From the NCBI GenBank assembly GCA_050251735.1, contig JBFWMF010000001.1, forward strand, positions 62,001-126,000: DNA of 64,000 nucleotides. The letters run 5' to 3'. Below, one piece after another: positions 45,222 through 53,559 of the stretch. The first letter of the stretch is position 1, and each line of letters begins with the position of its first letter. The DNA comes from Desulfitobacterium sp050251735 (lineage in GTDB: Bacteria; Bacillota; Desulfitobacteriia; Desulfitobacteriales; Desulfitobacteriaceae). Made by a program: the position numbers and the translations under genes. Below the pieces are notes generated by a model. That model saw only the letters and a program-made list of their open reading frames with translations. It had not been told where the DNA came from and did no database searches.

Positions 45222-45980
45222 ATGCTGGACATGCATGTGCATTTAACAGGTCATGAGGACCGTTTAGCTACAGCCGAGAATATTCGGGAGTTTCTTGAGC
45301 AGGCTCGGCGAATTGGCCTTAAGGAAATTGGTTTTGCAGATCATGATTATTACTATCAGGATTTGGATTTGCCCTTAATCCGTAAGGTGGCCACTGAATA
45401 TCCCGACTTAAAGGTCTCAATTGGCCTTGAAGTAGACTATCGACCAGAGGAAGAAGACAAAATCAGAGCCCTTTTAAGGCAGTTTCCCTTTGATTTTGTA
45501 ATCGGTTCGGTTCATGAAGTGAATAGTTGGATTTTTGATCTTCCTGAGGCAGAGCCAATGCATCATCAGCGAGATGCGGATAAAATATACGAAGAATATT
45601 TTGCTTGGGTCGAGCAGGCTGCTGCTAGTGGGCTGTTTACTACCCTAGGCCATTTTGATCTCATTAAATTGTTTGGTGTCCGACCAAAGACCGACGTCCT
45701 GAGTTTAGCCGATGCAGCGTTGACACGCATTCAAGAGAGTGGGTTGGTCGTGGAGCTCAATACAGCAGGACGTTATAAGCCAGTAAGAGAATATTACCCT
45801 GAGGTCAAAATTATCCGGGATATTCAACGCCGAGGAATACCGATGACCTTAGGTTCTGATGCCCATCAGGCAGGGCATGTGGGTCGTGATCTGGATCTCG
45901 CTGCTCAACTTCTCAAAGAGTGTGGCATCAAGGAATGTATAGGGTTTAATCAAGGAGAAAAAATATACTATTCGTTATAG
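45222..45980 (+). CDS. PHP-domain phosphoesterase, histidinol-phosphatase like
   Basis: 252 aa. PHP metal ligands are seen in MHVHLTGHED (residues ~4-12), FADHDYYY, the Glu of GLEVDY, the His of GSVHEVNSW, GHFDLIKLFG and the closing GSDAHQAGHVG. The family hydrolyses phosphate esters, for example in histidine synthesis (HisK); no his genes are adjacent, so the substrate is unsure. The ATG at 45222, eight bases after GGGGG, is preferred to the ATG at 45201 that lacks an SD. Confidence 0.85.
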   Translation: MLDMHVHLTGHEDRLATAENIREFLEQARRIGLKEIGFADHDYYYQDLDLPLIRKVATEYPDLKVSIGLEVDYRPEEEDKIRALLRQFPFDFVIGSVHEVNSWIFDLPEAEPMHHQRDADKIYEEYFAWVEQAAASGLFTTLGHFDLIKLFGVRPKTDVLSLADAALTRIQESGLVVELNTAGRYKPVREYYPEVKIIRDIQRRGIPMTLGSDAHQAGHVGRDLDLAAQLLKECGIKECIGFNQGEKIYYSL

Positions 45981-46077
45981 CTAATATTTTTTATAGCCAA
46001 TAGATTTTGATATTTTTCCATTATTAGTATTTGTTACAACATAGGCTAAAAGGCTTTCATAGAAAGGAAATTACTGT

Positions 46078-46752
46078 ATGTACGGTAAGGAAATACGACT
46101 TCTTTTACAAGATCTCGCTTGGGTGGATGACATCAGCTATTATCATAGCTTGCGGGTAGGATATTTGATGAGCTGTTTTGCGGAAGTTGAAGTAGGAAAA
46201 CAGTTTGTTAAACAGGCTTGGGTTACTCGCAACGAGTTTGTCGCGACAGGTCTTTTGCATGATATCGGCAAGTTGCGTTGGCCTGCGGATGTGCTTCTTG
46301 AAGGAGGAAAGTTTAAGGATCTTGATCGGGAAATGCTACTGAAGGTGTGGAATTTTATGATTGAACACCCCTTAGGGTCAGCAGATATCGTCCTCGACTA
46401 TTATAAGAAAACGGGTAACCGTTTCTGGGAAAGAATAGCCAAGGGAGTAATCTCCCATCATGAAGAATATGCAGGTAGTGGCTATCCCTATAAACTCAAA
46501 GGTACGGAAATTCCTTTACTAGCTCGTGGACTTCGGGCTTTTGACAATTATGCTAGGGGAATTGAGGTGCGTCGCCATACGAAGACGCCCCAAGCCCCCA
46601 ATCTAGTGATCAAGGATATGCGCCAAGCTTTGGGAAGCGTATATGACCCATTCTGGGGCGAGAAGATTCTGGACTTTCTAGAGACTATTCCCTCTATCCC
46701 AAGCAATTTGGATGAATGGTATATCGAGGAGATAAAAACTTTTGACATTTAG
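46078..46752 (+). CDS. HD-GYP domain protein, candidate c-di-GMP phosphodiesterase
   Basis: 224 aa, a stand-alone HD-GYP domain without a receiver. The HD pair is at 61-62 (LLHDIGKLRWP), the second His motif HHEE at 127-130, and the GYP loop GSGYP at 133-137. HD-GYP enzymes split cyclic di-GMP. It may affect the PilZ receptor in the flagellar cluster (inference). ATG behind AAAGGAAATTACTGT. A short inactive or cofactor-binding N-terminus replaces the usual sensory domain. Confidence 0.82.
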   Translation: MYGKEIRLLLQDLAWVDDISYYHSLRVGYLMSCFAEVEVGKQFVKQAWVTRNEFVATGLLHDIGKLRWPADVLLEGGKFKDLDREMLLKVWNFMIEHPLGSADIVLDYYKKTGNRFWERIAKGVISHHEEYAGSGYPYKLKGTEIPLLARGLRAFDNYARGIEVRRHTKTPQAPNLVIKDMRQALGSVYDPFWGEKILDFLETIPSIPSNLDEWYIEEIKTFDI

Positions 46753-46757
46753 CTAAT

Positions 46758-46796
46758 CCTTTAAGATTGGGTCGAGTAGCTACCCGTTCTTCGCAG
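46758..46796 (+). repeat. Remnant of the structured element family
   Basis: CTTTAAGATTGGGTCGAGTAGCTAC continues directly into CCCGTTCTTCGC. The first part matches the outer end of elements A and D; the second matches an internal stem segment of A and C. They appear joined at a shared GTAGCTAC, as expected of a deletion between repeats. Confidence 0.55.
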
Positions 46797-46821
46797 AAAA
46801 AAGATGAAAATAGTGAAAATA

Positions 46822-46868
46822 GGGGTCAGGTCCCAGTTCACAAAAAATGAAAACTGGGACCTGACCCC
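46822..46868. repeat. 17-bp perfect inverted repeat of the GGGGTCAGGTCCCAGTT motif
   Basis: GGGGTCAGGTCCCAGTT (46822-46838) and its complement (46852-46868) frame 13 bases. A single variant copy lies at 24919. It sits in the gap between the HD-GYP gene and the next gene. No T tract follows, so it is not an ordinary terminator. It resembles REP-type palindromes mobilised in trans. Confidence 0.7.
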
Positions 46869-46944
46869 AGTTCACACCTGCGGATAAAAATCCTGCTCCT
46901 AAGCCAAACTATGCTAAGATTTGATTTGGGTAAGGAGCGAGAGT

Positions 46945-47664
46945 ATGCCTTGGATGGAATTATCTATAGATCCTCTGACAGATTGGAATGAAGAGGGCTT
47001 GGCTGATTGGGCTGAGGCTTTGGGTGCTTTTTTAACGGAGAGGGGAAGAGAGATAAAGACTTCTCTGCAGCGGCTGCCAGGCTATCTCATCGTTCGGATG
47101 GGTGAAGAGGATGAGGCTGGAGAGCTACTGGTGAGCTCCTCTGAACGATTGATTGTGATGATGGGTTTAACTGTTAAAGATGATTCTGAGCGTGAGTTTG
47201 CGGAGATGCTAACTCGATTTGCTAAAGAAATGGGGGCAGTTGCTTTAAGAGCTCCTATCCATTATCTTGCCGAGAAAAGTTTTTGGCAAAGGCTGGGGGC
47301 ACTGGACGTACCGGAACCCGTCCCTTTGCATGAAGAAATTCAACGGAATAAGGTTGGAGTTGAGCTTCTCTATATGCAAAGCTTACTTGTGACCTATCGA
47401 GATCAACCTGCACTTTGTTTGGAACCGATCTTTTGCACGGCTCGGTCTGACGGTCCCCAAAGCCTAGCTGCCCGAAGAGTGGAGAAGCTTCTTGGCGGGG
47501 GACGCCCGATCGGGTTTGCCAGTCGAGTGTCGGCGTATTCGCCCTGGCAGTTCGAAAAAAAAGAATGGGACGAACTTTTAGCTTACAGTAGACTAGAATC
47601 CTATGAGATGCTGGAACAGCTCGTCAACCAGAGCCTGCCTCAGGAGAATACTGGTTTCTTTTGA
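46945..47664 (+). CDS. Hypothetical protein, unrecognised family
   Basis: 239 aa from the ATG at 46945, behind AAGGAGCGAGAG. It is a soluble, acidic mixed alpha/beta protein with no membrane helix. Features are MPWMELSIDPLTDWNEEG at the start, a beta strand GYLIVRMGEEDE and a helix-rich C-terminus. The reading frame is uninterrupted and has a good ribosome site and terminator, so it is very probably expressed. I cannot assign a function. Confidence 0.7.
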   Translation: MPWMELSIDPLTDWNEEGLADWAEALGAFLTERGREIKTSLQRLPGYLIVRMGEEDEAGELLVSSSERLIVMMGLTVKDDSEREFAEMLTRFAKEMGAVALRAPIHYLAEKSFWQRLGALDVPEPVPLHEEIQRNKVGVELLYMQSLLVTYRDQPALCLEPIFCTARSDGPQSLAARRVEKLLGGGRPIGFASRVSAYSPWQFEKKEWDELLAYSRLESYEMLEQLVNQSLPQENTGFF

Positions 47665-47697
47665 TCGTGATTCCTATCCATAGCTTTTGTTTAGAAG

Positions 47698-47730
47698 CTG
47701 CAACTACCCGTTGGGTGCTTGCAGTTTTTT
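47698..47730 (+). terminator. Terminator after the hypothetical gene
   Basis: CTGCAACTACCC pairs with GGGTGCTTGCAG around GTT, followed by six T. Confidence 0.88.
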
Positions 47731-47902
47731 GTGTACTGTTGACGGAGGTCAAGGTAATTTGTGAAAAAATCTGAATTTTCAAAGGGTTCAACTCGTGATA
47801 TGATGAGGGTAATTTAGTTCTGATCGTGATATAGAGAAAACTTGGCTGATATCCGAAGACACTACAGAACATGCTTCCGAAGTGAAGTGGAGGAGGGGCC
47901 TT

Positions 47903-48787
47903 ATGAAGCTGGATATGTCATTGAATGATTTTGAGCAGGCTTTGACGCGAGAGGGATATATTACCGAAAAAGAAGATCGCATTGCTCTTACGGCTTATTT
48001 AGCGGCTCAGTTAGAGAAACCCATGCTTATTGCGGGACCGCCGGGGGTGGGAAAGACGGAGATTGCAAAAGCCTTGAGTCAGGTTTTCTCGGCCAACCTG
48101 ATTCGGCTGCAATGCTATGAGGGGCTCGATGAGAACAAGGCTCTTTATGAGTGGAACTATCAGCGGCAGCTTATTAGAATTCAGATGAAAGAAGCGAATC
48201 TCAGGGAAGAGGATCTCTTTGGGCTGGATTATCTCCTCCCTCGTCCTCTTTTGCAAGGACTCATGAGCGAAGAGCCCTCGGTATTGCTCATTGATGAGAT
48301 TGATAAGACGGATGCTGAATTTGAGGCCTTTTTATTGGAGGTTTTAGGAGAGTTTCAAGTGACAATACCCGAGATGGGAACAGTGAAGGCTAAGCAACGA
48401 CCCTTCGTGATCCTTACCTCGAATGGGGAGCGGGAATTGTCCGATGCTTTGAAACGCCGCTGTGTCTTTCTTTATGTCAATCCACCCACCGTGGAGAAGG
48501 AAGTGCGAATCCTTCGCTCTAAATATCCGGAATTACCGGATAAATTAGCCTTTCAAGTAGCTAAAGCCGTAAGCATTCTTCGGGAAAGACTGGCGCTGCA
48601 GAAGATACCATCGATTGCTGAGACAATGGATTGGGCGAAAGCTTTATTGGTTATGGGTAAAACTGACCTCGATCCTGCTTGGGTCGATGCCACCTTGAAT
48701 CTGCTCCTCAAAAGCAAGGAGGATCTCGAACTCTTTTACCGGGAGATGGGGGCAGAACGACTCTTGGGGGAGGCGAAAGGAATTTAA
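47903..48787 (+). CDS. MoxR/CoxD-family AAA+ ATPase
   Basis: 294 aa. Walker A GPPGVGKT (45-52) and Walker B VLLIDEIDK are followed by a sensor 1 LTSNGE and the lid helices. MoxR ATPases act with VWA-domain partners to insert metal cofactors or fold proteins; CoxD serves the molybdenum CO dehydrogenase. The VWA partner directly follows. ATG at 47903 behind GGAGGAGGGGCC. Confidence 0.88.
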   Translation: MKLDMSLNDFEQALTREGYITEKEDRIALTAYLAAQLEKPMLIAGPPGVGKTEIAKALSQVFSANLIRLQCYEGLDENKALYEWNYQRQLIRIQMKEANLREEDLFGLDYLLPRPLLQGLMSEEPSVLLIDEIDKTDAEFEAFLLEVLGEFQVTIPEMGTVKAKQRPFVILTSNGERELSDALKRRCVFLYVNPPTVEKEVRILRSKYPELPDKLAFQVAKAVSILRERLALQKIPSIAETMDWAKALLVMGKTDLDPAWVDATLNLLLKSKEDLELFYREMGAERLLGEAKGI

Positions 48788-48800
48788 GGGGGGACCCTGA

Positions 48801-50138
48801 GTGGAACGAAGCGAGTTGGACCGTCATCTCTTAGAATTTATTCGTCTCCTGCGTGAAGGAGGCATCTCTGTGAGCCTTACGGAGGTTCAAGACGCCTTGC
48901 AAGGTTTAACGCTAATTGGGATGGCCGATAAATCCCTAGTGGAGGGGGTCCTGCAAAGCACCTTAGTGAAATCCGTGAATCAGTTGTCCTGGTTCCAGGA
49001 AGTCTTTCGCGTGTTCTTCGCTACACCGGAAGCCCAATCCGATTGGCAAAAAGCGGCTCAGGAGAAGGCAAAAAGCTGGGAGAAGGGGATGGCAGAGACT
49101 CGAGAAGAGCTGCGCTTTCAAGGAGAGGAATTAGAGCTTACAGATGAACAGCGGGCAACTTATATGAGTCTTCCTGAAAATGAAAAAGAACGGCTGAAGA
49201 AGTTTCTTGAGCGTTCAGAGGAAGGGGTTAGAAATGGAATTCCTGTGGATCATTCCTTCCAACCCTTGGTTGAGAAAATGTTTCACGGCTCCTTGGAATA
49301 TTGGAAAAGAAAATTAGGAGAAGATTTTCTGATCGCACCGCCGGGCCAAGAAGGCTTATTGAGCGAAGTGGAGCGAGCTGTGCGCCAGAAGGAAATGCAC
49401 TACCTAACTAAAGATTTAAAAGATATACCTCCCGAAGAGTGGCCGGAAGTGAGCAAACTAATCCGAAGATTGTCCCGAAGCTTGGCTTCACAGGTCTCAC
49501 GGAGACTTAGGCAAGGCAAAAGAGGAAGCTTGGATATGCGCCGAACAGTCCGAGAAAACCTTCGCTACGGAGGCGTCTTAATAAAAAAGACCTATCGCAA
49601 AAAGCGTAAGGGCAAGCCTAAGTTTGTTCTCATCTGTGACTTATCCGGGTCTATGGTAAAATATACAGAGTTTATTTTGCAATTCATTTATGGTTTAACT
49701 AGCTTAGTTGCTGGGATTGAAACCTATGTCTTCGCTAGTCATTTAGTAGATATTACGCCAAGAATACGGGGGGGGATTCAGTCCTTTCAAGGAATGGTGA
49801 ATACATCCTTAACGGGTTTAGTCGAAGAATTTGGCGGTGGTACGAATTTAGCTGTGTCGCTAGAGGAACTCCACGAACAGCATGGGCATTCTCTTTCTCG
49901 TCGTACCGTTCTTTTTATCCTTAGCGATGCCCAAACTTTGGAGGGCGAGAAGGCAGCAGTCTATCTTAAAAAGACGCGCAGGAAGGTACGGGAGATTATT
50001 TGGCTTAATACTCTGCCCGAGAAACGCTGGAAGGATGTCAAGTCCATTGATCTTTTCCGACCCTATTGTCAGATGTTTGAATGCAATACCTTGGAGCATT
50101 TGCAGGATATTCTAAAGAAATCACCGGGTTTTGTTTAA
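48801..50138 (+). CDS. VWA-domain protein of the CoxE type
   Basis: 445 aa. The N-terminal helical region (1-260) is rich in Glu/Lys/Arg; the C-terminal VWA domain has the metal-dependent adhesion motif DLSGSM at residues 280-285 (LICDLSGSMVKY), and a later TNLAVSLEEL. GTG start 13 bases after the ATPase gene. Together they form the MoxR-VWA chaperone pair. The target is unknown, because no molybdenum hydroxylase lies in this window. Confidence 0.88.
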   Translation: MERSELDRHLLEFIRLLREGGISVSLTEVQDALQGLTLIGMADKSLVEGVLQSTLVKSVNQLSWFQEVFRVFFATPEAQSDWQKAAQEKAKSWEKGMAETREELRFQGEELELTDEQRATYMSLPENEKERLKKFLERSEEGVRNGIPVDHSFQPLVEKMFHGSLEYWKRKLGEDFLIAPPGQEGLLSEVERAVRQKEMHYLTKDLKDIPPEEWPEVSKLIRRLSRSLASQVSRRLRQGKRGSLDMRRTVRENLRYGGVLIKKTYRKKRKGKPKFVLICDLSGSMVKYTEFILQFIYGLTSLVAGIETYVFASHLVDITPRIRGGIQSFQGMVNTSLTGLVEEFGGGTNLAVSLEELHEQHGHSLSRRTVLFILSDAQTLEGEKAAVYLKKTRRKVREIIWLNTLPEKRWKDVKSIDLFRPYCQMFECNTLEHLQDILKKSPGFV

Positions 50139-50211
50139 ATTCCAACGCTGTGAGACATACTAGAGGTATAAATACATCGTTCATAAGCTCACAATCTAGG
50201 AGGTTAATCAG

Positions 50212-50367
50212 GTGTTAGAAAAATGTCGTTCTTGCGGATTTGAACATGAAGATTTAGAAAAAGTCCTTTTTCGGAGAAATCATGTAAGCAATCGAATGCT
50301 GCCTTATTGTTCTCATTGTATGCGGAGACTTTATCAAGTACCTTATCGACCTGACCGGGATATCTAA
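50212..50367 (+). CDS. Zinc-ribbon microprotein (51 aa)
   Basis: GTG start at 50212 behind AGGAGGTTAATCAG. Two Cys pairs CRSC (5-8) and CSHC (32-35) surround a basic linker (EKVLFRRNHVSNRM). It is likely a zinc ribbon that binds nucleic acid or protein. It lies between the VWA gene and a ferredoxin and has no recognised name. A reading frame on the opposite strand is disregarded. Confidence 0.6.
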   Translation: MLEKCRSCGFEHEDLEKVLFRRNHVSNRMLPYCSHCMRRLYQVPYRPDRDI

Positions 50368-50412
50368 TTTTGCATAACACTTGGTATTTAGGACTAAATA
50401 TTGAATTGCATA

Positions 50413-50442
50413 TTGCCATACTTTCTTTTCCTATGATATAGT
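50413..50442 (+). promoter_or_regulatory. Probable sigma-A promoter for the ferredoxin gene
   Basis: TTGCCA (50413-50418), an 18-base spacer and TATAGT (50437-50442) precede the ferredoxin start by 35 bases. Confidence 0.5.
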
Positions 50443-50477
50443 GACACTTGAGAATGGAGAGAAAGGGGTTGTATGCA

Positions 50478-50648
50478 ATGGCATATCTTATTAATTCTGA
50501 GTGCATAAGCTGCGGAGCTTGTGAAGCTGAATGCCCAGCAGGAGCTATTAGCGCTGGAGATGACGCATACGTCATTGATGCTGACGCTTGCACTGATTGT
50601 GGATCTTGTGCTGAGGTTTGCCCAACTGGCTCACCAAATCCAGCTTAA
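50478..50648 (+). CDS. 2[4Fe-4S] ferredoxin
   Basis: 56 aa. Two cluster motifs CISCGACEAECP and CTDCGSCAEVCP match clostridial ferredoxin. It carries electrons in anaerobic metabolism. The ATG at 50478 follows GAAAGGGGTTGT; an earlier ATG at 50448 would add ten residues. It has its own promoter and terminator. Confidence 0.95.
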   Translation: MAYLINSECISCGACEAECPAGAISAGDDAYVIDADACTDCGSCAEVCPTGSPNPA

Positions 50649-50660
50649 ATTGTGTACTAA

Positions 50661-50694
50661 AAAGGGAGAGTCGGTTAAAAGACTCTCCTTTTTT
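50661..50694 (+). terminator. Terminator after the ferredoxin gene
   Basis: GGAGAGTC (50665-50672) pairs with GACTCTCC (50681-50688), followed by six T. Confidence 0.92.
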
Positions 50695-50712
50695 ATGTTG
50701 AAAATATTTCTA

Positions 50713-50756
50713 TTGACAGTTGACATATATTTAACTAAACTGAAATTAATAATAAT
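50713..50756 (+). promoter_or_regulatory. perR promoter with possible Fur/PerR-type operator
   Basis: TTGACA (50713-50718), a 17-base spacer and TAAACT (50736-50741) form a likely promoter. Directly downstream, AAATTA and TAATTT (about 50743-50758) make an AT-rich palindrome that could be a Per box, consistent with autoregulation. The match to the Per consensus is only partial. Confidence 0.45.
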
Positions 50757-50780
50757 TTTAAAGACTAAGGAGATGAGGTC

Positions 50781-51215
50781 ATGACTGCAATAGAAATTCT
50801 AAAGCACCTCAAGGATAAAGGGGTACGCTTTACGCCTCAACGACAGGCTATCCTAGAATTTCTGTTAGGTACCGATACTCATCCAACTGCTGAGGAAATC
50901 TATCATCATGTCAAGGCAAAATTTCCTGGGGTAAGTTTAGGGACAATCTATAACACCTTGAATATGTTGAAGGAACATGGATACATCTTAGAACTTTCTT
51001 ATGGGGATATGTCAAGCCATTTTGATGGGAATGCAAAGAACCACTATCATGTTGCCTGCACAGAGTGTGGGAGAATTGTAGATTTGCATCGTCCATTGCT
51101 GGAGTTGGAGAACGAAGTTGAAGTGAAGACAGGCTTTCAAGTCCATGGACACCGCCTAGAATTTTATGGAGTTTGTCCCAATTGTGCATCGCCTGATCTG
51201 AAGAAAATGAATTAA
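50781..51215 (+). CDS. perR: Peroxide-responsive repressor PerR (Fur family)
   Basis: 144 aa. A winged helix (10-80) includes RFTPQRQAILEFLL. The C-terminal domain holds metal ligands corresponding to PerR H37, D85, H91, H93 and D104 at H34, D82, H88, H90 and D101. Two structural-zinc Cys pairs are CTEC and CPNC. The Asp at the D104 position (IVDLH) separates PerR from Fur. It senses peroxide through iron-catalysed His oxidation. Start behind AAGGAGATGAGGTC. Confidence 0.88.
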   Translation: MTAIEILKHLKDKGVRFTPQRQAILEFLLGTDTHPTAEEIYHHVKAKFPGVSLGTIYNTLNMLKEHGYILELSYGDMSSHFDGNAKNHYHVACTECGRIVDLHRPLLELENEVEVKTGFQVHGHRLEFYGVCPNCASPDLKKMN

Positions 51216-51234
51216 AAATGTAAAGCTGTTTTAT

Positions 51235-51262
51235 AAGTCTGATCCTTGATCAGGCTTTTCTT
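51235..51262 (+). terminator. Terminator after perR
   Basis: AAGTCTGATC (51235-51244) pairs with GATCAGGCTT (51248-51257) around a CTT loop and continues into TTCTTT. Confidence 0.8.
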
Positions 51263-51354
51263 TATTAAAGGAATTTGAGAGCTTTTCTAGAAATTATAAC
51301 GGACGAACAATCTTTTGTTTCCTAACAGGTTGATTAAGAAAGGCATTTGCCCAT

Positions 51355-53475
51355 ATGTTTAATAAACGTCTTTATATATTAATACTTACCCTTGCCATAA
51401 CTATAGGGCTGCTCCTCTGGAATTGGCATTCAGCTCCTGGAGTTTTACTTAAATCTGCCTCATCTTTAACCAGTGTAAATCGCTGGGAAATGGATTTGGG
51501 TGGGCAGTGGAGGATATATCCTTCTTTGAGAAAAGCATGGATTACGGAAACGGATCTTGAGGGAAAAGCGAATAACTCACCGTTAACGGGTGGAGAGTAT
51601 GGTTTTCTTCCTTCGAACTTAGATTTTCATGTTGCAACAAAAGCCTTTACCGTACCTGCGGAATGGAACGCTCGGAACCTCATGCTCCAAATCAACGGAG
51701 TGTACGGAGAGGGTGCAGTTTATCTCAACGGAATGGAGAGTAGTAACCGGATTGGGTATGTGGAAAGCGAGGGGGGGAGCAGCCGAATACAGGTGCCTGT
51801 TTCGGCTCTGCGACATGGTCAAGAAAACCTCCTTCTACTGGAGATTGCAGCTCCTCCATCTCAAAGAAATACTTTTTTAGGATCGCCATATCCGGCCAAA
51901 GGAAGGATAACGGGAGCAGTTTCTTTACAAGCGGTAATGGAGACAAGTATTGAGAGTCCTCGTCTTCATATTGATTGGGAGGGGGAGACCGCTCTTGTTC
52001 GAGTGGATTTTCAGCTTAGTCATCATGGGTTCTCCGAATATGGCCCATGGACTGTTCAAGGGGTATTTTCTGACGGTTCGGCTGAGGTAGCTCAAATTAC
52101 AACCCAAGTTCAAGCCGATGAGAGTCCGGTACAACCGGTGAGCGTCACTTTCCAGGTTCCTAACGGTCATCTATGGAGCCCTGAAGATCCCTTTCTCTAC
52201 CAGGCCTATTTAACAGTAAGTAATACCCGTGGAGATCGTGATGATATAGCTTTCGCTGTTGGGCTGAAGTCCTTAGCCTATCAGGATGGCAGCTTCTCCT
52301 TGAATGGTCAGAAGCTTGTAGTCAGGGGACTGGCACTCTCCCCCACTATGGGATATGAATTGAGAAATCGTGGTGAAGTTGCGGATTGGCTCAAGGAATG
52401 CAAGGCCCAAGGCTATAATCTCATCTATTTTCTAGGGAATTTACCTGATGAATATTGGTTGCTCGAGGCTGACCGAGTGGGGATTGGAGTATGGACCGAA
52501 CTGCCCGGTAGCTCAATGATTCCTGCTCAGCGTCTCCCAGAGCCTCGGATATGGGAAGATTGGATCCGTGTAAGTAGCCTCCATCCCTCAGTTTGGGCCT
52601 ATACCTCTGGAATAGGGTTAGAGTTTAATCCCCAAGCGACGTCAAAAGTATACGAACAAGCAGTTCAGGCTATCGTAGAACCGATTCCAGCGTTTAACTT
52701 TAACTTAACCGATCAGACATCCATTAAAGGTACTTGGGGAGAGATTGAACAGCCACAAGCAACCCGGACAACTTCGGAGCTTTTATGGCCTGAAGAGCAA
52801 TGGGCAAGTTGGGTGTGGACTGCCCTGCTTATTGTAGTAGCGTGGTCAAATTTGGTAGCGGTAAATTGGCGATATAAGGAGCTGCAAAATAGAAAGCCCA
52901 AAAGAGCTTTGCGGATGGCTTGGTTTTGGCAAGGCTTAGCTATGTTAACGCGGGAGATGACAATAGCGGGTTTGTTGACTGCCCTAATTTTTAATACCCA
53001 TGTACCGTGGGCGCACTGGATTCCTAATCAATGGCCGATTTGGGAAGAGATACGGCTCCAATCACCATGGCTAATTTGGGTGATGATGGGGAGCTTATTT
53101 GTTATGTGCAGATTGCTTCAAATTGGAGTCGCGGCGCCAAGAATGCCGGACACACCTGATGTCATGGGGCTTGCGGCATGGCTGGAAAGAAGATATTTCT
53201 GGAACTGGATTGTGGGAGTTCTGTGGGTATTACAAGGATGGGGTATTCCTCGCTCAGTACCCCTATTAGCCTATGTAGCTTTTCAGATTCTCTTTCTCCC
53301 TTTCAATATTCGGGATACCCATCGCGTAGGAGGTCGTTATGCAGCCTTTTTTTGGGTTCCAGGAATTCTTTTCATGATTCTCGGTGTCGTTGCTGCTTTT
53401 CGCTGGGAAGATCTATTCTATGCTCTTCACATAGTCCAACAATCCACCTGGCTCAAGGTGATGCTGTTTGAGTAG
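51355..53475 (+). CDS. Membrane protein with a degenerate glycoside hydrolase family 2-like ectodomain
   Basis: 706 aa. An N-terminal helix (~5-22) is followed by a jelly-roll sugar-binding domain (~40-190, WEMDLGGQWRIYP ... NARNLMLQINGVYGEGAVYLNG), an Ig-like domain (~195-310, LWSPEDPFLYQAYLTV) and a shortened barrel-like region (~315-465). At ~410, HPSVWAYTSGIGLEFN aligns with the GH2 acid/base region (HPSVxxWSxGNE), but the Asn-Glu dyad reads Leu-Glu-Phe, so enzyme activity is doubtful. The C-terminal 225 residues hold about six membrane helices. The fusion is unusual. ATG at 51355; weak SD GAAAGG. Confidence 0.75.
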   Translation: MFNKRLYILILTLAITIGLLLWNWHSAPGVLLKSASSLTSVNRWEMDLGGQWRIYPSLRKAWITETDLEGKANNSPLTGGEYGFLPSNLDFHVATKAFTVPAEWNARNLMLQINGVYGEGAVYLNGMESSNRIGYVESEGGSSRIQVPVSALRHGQENLLLLEIAAPPSQRNTFLGSPYPAKGRITGAVSLQAVMETSIESPRLHIDWEGETALVRVDFQLSHHGFSEYGPWTVQGVFSDGSAEVAQITTQVQADESPVQPVSVTFQVPNGHLWSPEDPFLYQAYLTVSNTRGDRDDIAFAVGLKSLAYQDGSFSLNGQKLVVRGLALSPTMGYELRNRGEVADWLKECKAQGYNLIYFLGNLPDEYWLLEADRVGIGVWTELPGSSMIPAQRLPEPRIWEDWIRVSSLHPSVWAYTSGIGLEFNPQATSKVYEQAVQAIVEPIPAFNFNLTDQTSIKGTWGEIEQPQATRTTSELLWPEEQWASWVWTALLIVVAWSNLVAVNWRYKELQNRKPKRALRMAWFWQGLAMLTREMTIAGLLTALIFNTHVPWAHWIPNQWPIWEEIRLQSPWLIWVMMGSLFVMCRLLQIGVAAPRMPDTPDVMGLAAWLERRYFWNWIVGVLWVLQGWGIPRSVPLLAYVAFQILFLPFNIRDTHRVGGRYAAFFWVPGILFMILGVVAAFRWEDLFYALHIVQQSTWLKVMLFE

Positions 53476-53481
53476 AAAGAG

Positions 53482-53510
53482 TTGAACTTATCACAAAAAT
53501 ACTCTATAAT
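53482..53510 (+). promoter_or_regulatory. Probable sigma-A promoter for the DUF1858 gene
   Basis: TTGAAC (53482-53487), a 17-base spacer and perfect TATAAT (53505-53510) lie 49 bases before the start codon. Confidence 0.6.
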
Positions 53511-53559
53511 AAATCCGAGTAATTTAGTGAGAATTGATAGATGATAGGAGGCTGTTACA

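Noticed and set aside
50204..50593. 129-codon minus-strand frame
   Set aside because: It is antisense to the zinc microprotein and ferredoxin genes, which have clear motifs and ribosome sites.
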